This document shows positions 59,733 to 64,000 of a stretch of DNA of 64,000 nt, piece after piece. The notes below the pieces were generated by a model. That model worked only from the letters and a program-made list of their open reading frames with translations, made no database searches and was not told where the DNA came from. Each line of letters opens with the position of its first letter. Positions within the stretch are counted from its first letter, which is position 1. Source of the DNA: Propionivibrio limicola. GTDB lineage: Bacteria; Pseudomonadota; Gammaproteobacteria; Burkholderiales; Rhodocyclaceae. The stretch is from contig NZ_SSSR01000002.1 in NCBI RefSeq assembly GCF_009469695.1, positions 62,001-126,000 of the forward strand. The letters are read 5' to 3'. Made by a program: the position numbers and the translations under genes.

Positions 59733-60743
59733 ATGTCTATGGATGCGAGCAATACGTCCGCAGATGCGCTCAGCCCTGCCGATCACGAACTGATCGATGG
59801 TGTCCTCGCCAAGCAGCGGCGTGCGCTCGCGAAGACGATCACGCTGATCGAATCAACCCGTGCGGATCACCAGCAACGGGCGCAAAAGGTATTGGCGGCG
59901 TTGCTGCCTCATACGGGGAACGCGATCCGCGTTGGTATATCCGGTGTGCCGGGGGCGGGCAAGTCGACCTTCATTGAAGCCCTTGGCAACTGGCTGATCG
60001 ATCGCGGCCATAAATTGGCGGTGTTGGCCGTCGATCCTTCCTCCTCGGTGTCCGGAGGTTCAATTCTGGGCGATAAAACACGCATGGAGTCGTTGTGTCA
60101 GCGTGTGGAAGCGTTCATTCGTCCCAGTCCGTCAGCCGGTTCGCTTGGCGGCGTGGCCGAGAAAACGCGCGAAGCCATGCTCGCCTGCGAGGCGGCTGGT
60201 TACGATGTCATCATCGTAGAAACGGTGGGTGTCGGTCAGAGCGAAACGACCGTTGCCGGCATGGTCGATATTTTTACGCTGGTGCAGTTGCCGAATGCCG
60301 GCGATGACCTGCAGGCGATCAAGAAGGGTATCGTGGAGATTGCCGACCTCGTTGCGATCAACAAGGTTGATATCGATCCGCAGGCCGCCGCCGTTTCACG
60401 GGCGCAGTGGAAGCAGGCGCTGCACATGTTGCGCCCGACATCACCCAACTGGCGTCCTCCGGTTGTCGGTGTCAGTGCGTTGAAGCACGAAGGCATTGCC
60501 GATTTCTGGAAAGAGGTCGAGAGCTACCGTGAAGTCATGACGCGTACCGGCGAGCTTGAGAGCAAGCGCCGCAAACAATCGCTCGATTGGATGTGGAGCC
60601 TGATCGAGTCCGGTTTGCACTATTTCTTCAAAAGCCACCCGGATGTGCATGCCAACTTGCCAAAATTGTCGCGTCAGGTGGCGGAAGGGCAGACAACACC
60701 GGGGGCCGCTGCGCAGAAGTTGCTGGGATTCTTGAAAGCGTAG
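59733..60743 (+). CDS. meaB: Methylmalonyl-CoA mutase-associated GTPase MeaB
   Basis: MeaB (ArgK/YgfD family) is a G3E GTPase that gates cofactor loading and protects methylmalonyl-CoA mutase. The 336-aa protein has Walker A GVPGAGKST (about residues 71-79), LAVDPSSSVSGGSILGDKTRM (split: AVDPSSSVSGG, ILGDKTRM), ETVGVGQSE (about 163-171) and the guanine-specificity motif NKVD (about 210-213). A second ATG two codons in (59739) is possible. Position right after scpA supports the pairing. Confidence 0.95.
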   Translation: MSMDASNTSADALSPADHELIDGVLAKQRRALAKTITLIESTRADHQQRAQKVLAALLPHTGNAIRVGISGVPGAGKSTFIEALGNWLIDRGHKLAVLAVDPSSSVSGGSILGDKTRMESLCQRVEAFIRPSPSAGSLGGVAEKTREAMLACEAAGYDVIIVETVGVGQSETTVAGMVDIFTLVQLPNAGDDLQAIKKGIVEIADLVAINKVDIDPQAAAVSRAQWKQALHMLRPTSPNWRPPVVGVSALKHEGIADFWKEVESYREVMTRTGELESKRRKQSLDWMWSLIESGLHYFFKSHPDVHANLPKLSRQVAEGQTTPGAAAQKLLGFLKA

Positions 60744-60753
60744 TTTTCTGGAA

Positions 60754-60772
60754 GGGCGCCCAAGGCGCCCTG
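60754..60772 (+). terminator. Probable terminator after meaB
   Basis: AGGGCGCC and GGCGCCCT pair with a 3-nt loop, 10 bp after the meaB stop, followed by a mixed CTCTTTGTC tract. It lies between meaB and the convergent hsdR. Confidence 0.65.
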
Positions 60773-60840
60773 TCCCTCTTTGTCAAAACCAATCTTGATG
60801 GTTGCCGGTTTGCTGTCCTGTCCAGCAAGCCAACGTTGCC

Positions 60841-63800
60841 TCATCCCCACGCCTCCCCGAGCGCTTCGGCCTGCTGCAGCACCACGTTCACCGCTTCTTC
60901 CTGCTGGTCCGGCGGGTACTTGTACTTACGCAGGATGCGCTTGACCATGAGGCGCAATTTGGCGCGCACGCTTTCGCGCTGTGACCAGTCGACGGAAAGG
61001 TTCTGGCGCAGGTTTTCGGTCAGTTCGTGGGCGATTTTGGCGAGTGTCGCGTCGCCAAGTTCCTTGACCGAGGCTTCGTTGGCCGCCAGCGCGTCGTAAA
61101 AGGCGAGTTCGTCGTCGTTGAGGCCGAGTTGTTCGCCGCGCTCGGCCGCTGCCTTGAACTTCTTCGCCATGTCGCACAGCTCTTCCATGACCTGCGCCGT
61201 TTCGATGCTGCGGTTCTGGTAGCGCTTCATCACGTTGGCGAGCAGTTCGCTGAATTTCTTCTCCTGCATGACGTTACTGGCAAAGCGCGTCTTGATCTCG
61301 CCTTCGAGCAGGCGTTCGAGCAGTTCGACGGCCAGATTGCGCTCCGGCAGGTGGCGGATTTCGGCGAGGAATTCTTCGTCGAGGATGCCGATGTTTGGCT
61401 TGTCGAGACCGACGGCGTCGAAGATGTCGACAACGTCTTCCGAAACCACGGCCGAGCCGATGATCTGGCGGATGGCAAGTTCACGTTCTTCGTCGGTACG
61501 TTTTTTCGCGGTCAGGTCGCGCTTGGTGAGCAGCACCTTGATCGCCTGGAAGAAAGCGACTTCCTCGCGCACGGCCTTGGCGTCGTCGAGCGTGCAGCAC
61601 AGCGTGAACGCCTTGCTCATGGCCAGCGCCGTATCGGCGAAGCGTTTCTTGCCGTCCTTGAGGCCGAGCACATGGTTGGCGGCCTTGGCGAGGAGTTTGT
61701 GGCCGGCGCTCAGGTAATCGCCGTAATCGAAGCCGTGCAGCAGGCCGCGCAGGATGTCGAGTTTTTCTTCGAGGATGGCATAGGCTTCGCGAGCATCGAC
61801 GGTCGGGCGGCCCCGCCCGTTGCTGGCGGTGTATTCCCTGAGCGCCTGTTTCAGGTCGTTGGCGATGCCGATATAGTCGACAACGAGGCCGCCTTCCTTG
61901 TCCTTGAAGACGCGATTGACGCGGGCGATGGCCTGCATCAGGTTGTGCCCCTTCATCGGCTTGTCGACGTACAGGGTGTGCACGCAAGGCGCGTCGAAGC
62001 CGGTGAGCCACATGTCGCGCACGATGACGATCCTGAGCGGGTCAGCCGGGTCTTTGAAGCGTTTTTCCAGCCGTTTTTTGATCGGCTTGCTGGTGATGTG
62101 CGGGCGCAGCAGCGCCTTGTCGCTGGCCGAGCCGGTCATCACGATCTTGATGGCGCCCTGTTCCGGATCGGCGTCGTGCCAGTCAGGGCGCAGTCTGACG
62201 ATCTCGTTGTAGAGATGCACGCAAATCTCGCGGCTCATGGCGACGACCATCGCCTTACCGGGCATGGCGTCGCAGCGGGCCGCGTAGTGGGCGACGAGAT
62301 CGGCGGCGACCTGCTGGATACGTGGTGCAGCGCCGACGATCTGTTCGAGCGCCGCCCAGCGGCTCTTGAGCCGCGATTGTTCATTCTCCTCTTCATCCTC
62401 GGCGAGTTCGTCGACTTCCGCGTCGACGTGCGGCAGTTCCTCTTCCTTCAGGCCAAGTTTGGCGAGACGCGACTCGTAGTAGATCGCCACCGTCGCGCCG
62501 TCTTCCCGCGCCTGCTGCATGTCGTAGACGTGGATGTAGTCGCCGAAGACGGCGCGGGTGTCGCGGTCGGCCGAGGAAACCGGCGTGCCGGTGAAGGCGA
62601 CGAAGGTGGCATTCGGCAGCGCGTCGCGCAGGTGCTGGGCATAGCCGACCTGGTAGGTTGCGCTCGGCTCGGCGGCCATCAGGCTATGCGCGTCATTGGC
62701 ACTCACCTTGGGCTTGAAGGTCTTGAGCTTCGCCTCGAAGCCGTATTGCGTGCGGTGCGCTTCGTCGGCAATGACCACGATGTTGTGCCGGTCGGACAGC
62801 ACCGGGAAAGTGTCTTCATCCTCGCCCGGCATGAATTTCTGGATCGTGGCGAAGACGATGCCGCCCGAGGGACGGTTGGCGAGTTTCGCCCGTAAATCGC
62901 CGCGCGTTTCGGCTTGCACTGGCTGTTCGCGCAACAGGTCCTGCGAGAGCGAGAAGACGCCGAAAAGCTGCCCGTCGAGGTCGTTGCGGTCGGTGATGAC
63001 GACGATGGTCGGGTTCTCCATCGCCGCTTCGCGCATGACGCGGGCGGCAAAGCAGGTCATCGTGATGCTTTTGCCGCTGCCCTGCGTGTGCCAGACGACG
63101 CCGCCCTTCTGCGAGCCGCCGGGGCGGGAGGCCTCGACCACCTGCTGGATCGCCGCCCGTACCGCGTGGAACTGGTGGTAGCCTGCGATCTTCTTGACGA
63201 GGCCGCCGTCGTCCTCGAACAGCACGAAGAAGCGCAGATAGTCGAGCAACATCGGCGGCGCAAGCACGCCGCGCACCATCGTTTCCAGTTCGTCGAACTT
63301 GCCAAGCGGATCGAGCGTCACGCCGTCGATGGTGCGCCACTGCATGAAGCGTTCGGAGTTGGCCGAGAGCGACCCCAGGCGCGCCTCGGTGCCATCGGAA
63401 ACGACGAGGATCTCGTTGTACAGGAAAAGGTCGGGAATCTGCTCCTTGTACGTCTGGATCTGGTCATAGGCTTTCCAGATGTCGGCGTTTTCATCGGCGG
63501 GGTTTTTGAGTTCGAGCACGACGAGCGGCAGACCGTTCACGAACAGGACGATGTCCGGCCGGCGCGTATGCTTCGGCCCCTTGATCGAAAACTGGTTAAC
63601 GGCCAGCCAGTCGTTGGCCGTCACGTCCGCCCAGTCGATCAAGCGCACGAAGTCACCCCGCGTTTCCCCCTCTTTCTGGTACTCGACCGGCACGCCGTTG
63701 ACCAGCAAGCGGTGGAATTGCTGGTTGGCGGTCAGCAGCGCGGGTATGCCGAGGTCGGCGACCTGCTTTACCGCGTCCTCGCGGGCGGCGAGCGGAATCG

Positions 63801-63972
63801 ACGGATTCAGCCGGGCGACCGCCTCGCGCAAGCGCGCCAGCAACAGCACCTGCTGGAAGTTCTCGCGCCACGGATCAGCCGAGTCGGGGGCGATGTCGTA
63901 GCCACTAACGTGCCGGTAGCCGGTTTCCACCAGCCAGCTCAAGGCGTCTTGTTCGAGTTGGTCTTCGGTCAC
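60841..63972 (-). CDS. hsdR: Type I restriction endonuclease subunit R (HsdR)
   Basis: HsdR is the motor/nuclease subunit of a type I restriction-modification complex. The 1043-aa protein has the PD-(D/E)xK nuclease at the N-terminal end ([20 protein letters not shown], about residues 159-178), Walker A HTQGSGKS (about 298-305), the DEAH box of SF2 helicases ([11 protein letters not shown], about 405-415) and a C-terminal helical domain ending [17 protein letters not shown] chose the GTG at 63970-63972, because GGGAGGTGAAA directly precedes it and it overlaps the upstream stop (GTGA). A TTG five codons earlier lacks a ribosome binding site. Partner hsdM/hsdS must lie beyond the window. Confidence 0.93.
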   Translation of the reverse strand: MTEDQLEQDALSWLVETGYRHVSGYDIAPDSADPWRENFQQVLLLARLREAVARLNPSIPLAAREDAVKQVADLGIPALLTANQQFHRLLVNGVPVEYQKEGETRGDFVRLIDWADVTANDWLAVNQFSIKGPKHTRRPDIVLFVNGLPLVVLELKNPADENADIWKAYDQIQTYKEQIPDLFLYNEILVVSDGTEARLGSLSANSERFMQWRTIDGVTLDPLGKFDELETMVRGVLAPPMLLDYLRFFVLFEDDGGLVKKIAGYHQFHAVRAAIQQVVEASRPGGSQKGGVVWHTQGSGKSITMTCFAARVMREAAMENPTIVVITDRNDLDGQLFGVFSLSQDLLREQPVQAETRGDLRAKLANRPSGGIVFATIQKFMPGEDEDTFPVLSDRHNIVVIADEAHRTQYGFEAKLKTFKPKVSANDAHSLMAAEPSATYQVGYAQHLRDALPNATFVAFTGTPVSSADRDTRAVFGDYIHVYDMQQAREDGATVAIYYESRLAKLGLKEEELPHVDAEVDELAEDEEENEQSRLKSRWAALEQIVGAAPRIQQVAADLVAHYAARCDAMPGKAMVVAMSREICVHLYNEIVRLRPDWHDADPEQGAIKIVMTGSASDKALLRPHITSKPIKKRLEKRFKDPADPLRIVIVRDMWLTGFDAPCVHTLYVDKPMKGHNLMQAIARVNRVFKDKEGGLVVDYIGIANDLKQALREYTASNGRGRPTVDAREAYAILEEKLDILRGLLHGFDYGDYLSAGHKLLAKAANHVLGLKDGKKRFADTALAMSKAFTLCCTLDDAKAVREEVAFFQAIKVLLTKRDLTAKKRTDEERELAIRQIIGSAVVSEDVVDIFDAVGLDKPNIGILDEEFLAEIRHLPERNLAVELLERLLEGEIKTRFASNVMQEKKFSELLANVMKRYQNRSIETAQVMEELCDMAKKFKAAAERGEQLGLNDDELAFYDALAANEASVKELGDATLAKIAHELTENLRQNLSVDWSQRESVRAKLRLMVKRILRKYKYPPDQQEEAVNVVLQQAEALGEAWG

Positions 63973-64000
63973 TCTTTCACCTCCCAATACCCGCCCTTGT
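63969..64000 (-). CDS. 3' end of the gene upstream of hsdR (partial)
   Basis: The last codons read ...KGGYWEVKE and a TGA that overlaps the hsdR GTG by 4 bp. Only ten codons are visible, so the product cannot be named. By position it is probably another gene of the type I restriction operon, such as hsdS, or an accessory gene within it. Confidence 0.5.
   Translation of the reverse strand, partial: KGGYWEVKE

Overview
The window is core chromosome of a Gram-negative betaproteobacterium, most likely in the Rhodocyclales (Dechloromonas / Propionivibrio / Accumulibacter relatives). This placement is inferred from GC-rich coding, the gene order lptD-surA-pdxA-rsmA, the long-form PurC, the DUF3422 protein, the class II aldolase, and the pairing of a full glycogen locus with methylmalonyl-CoA mutase. 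I could not run a database search, so genus level is only a guess. Gene density is high, all complete genes look intact, and I see no tRNA, rRNA, CRISPR array, IS element or prophage.

Layout. 1-5.5 kb, minus strand: minD (cut by the edge), minC, a UbiH-type hydroxylase, pepP, and the murU/amgK cell-wall recycling pair. 5.5-12.5 kb, plus strand: lptD-surA-pdxA-rsmA (outer-membrane assembly, vitamin B6, ribosome methylation), then an SDR oxidoreductase. 12.6-18.4 kb, minus strand: xthA, a DUF4124/glutaredoxin protein, prlC, purC, a DUF3422 membrane protein. 18.5-24.7 kb, minus strand: lower glycolysis (gap, pgk, an unrecognised 260-aa gene, pyk, fba), with a hairpin behind nearly every gene. 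25.1-31.2 kb, plus strand: pgi-pgm-glgC-glgA, running from fructose-6-P to glycogen. 31.5-40.2 kb, minus strand: glgP-glgB-glgX-malQ with overlapping or nearly touching ends, then a DUF2934 protein with a histone-like tail. Together 18.5-40.2 kb is almost a complete glycogen/glycolysis chromosome segment.

40.5-47.3 kb: a SulP transporter fused to STAS and cyclic-nucleotide-binding domains, a thioredoxin-fold protein, rsmE, polyphosphate:AMP phosphotransferase, argA and yggX. 47.4-52.5 kb is the most interesting stretch: an OlsB-like N-acyltransferase, phoU, rpiA, a PlcP/LpxH-type metallophosphoesterase, an Agt-like GT4 glycosyltransferase and dgkA. I read it as a candidate phosphate-sparing membrane-lipid remodelling locus. 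The olsB-like gene, phoU and the plcP-like gene each have an 11-bp-phased direct-repeat array upstream, sharing a G-N-A-A-Y core and resembling PhoB boxes.

52.5-64 kb: a CadR/PbrR-type MerR regulator divergent from a Zn/Cd/Pb P-type ATPase, with a clear MerR operator between them; a multi-domain GGDEF response regulator; the methylmalonyl-CoA mutase scpA with its GTPase chaperone meaB; and the R subunit of a type I restriction system running off the right edge.
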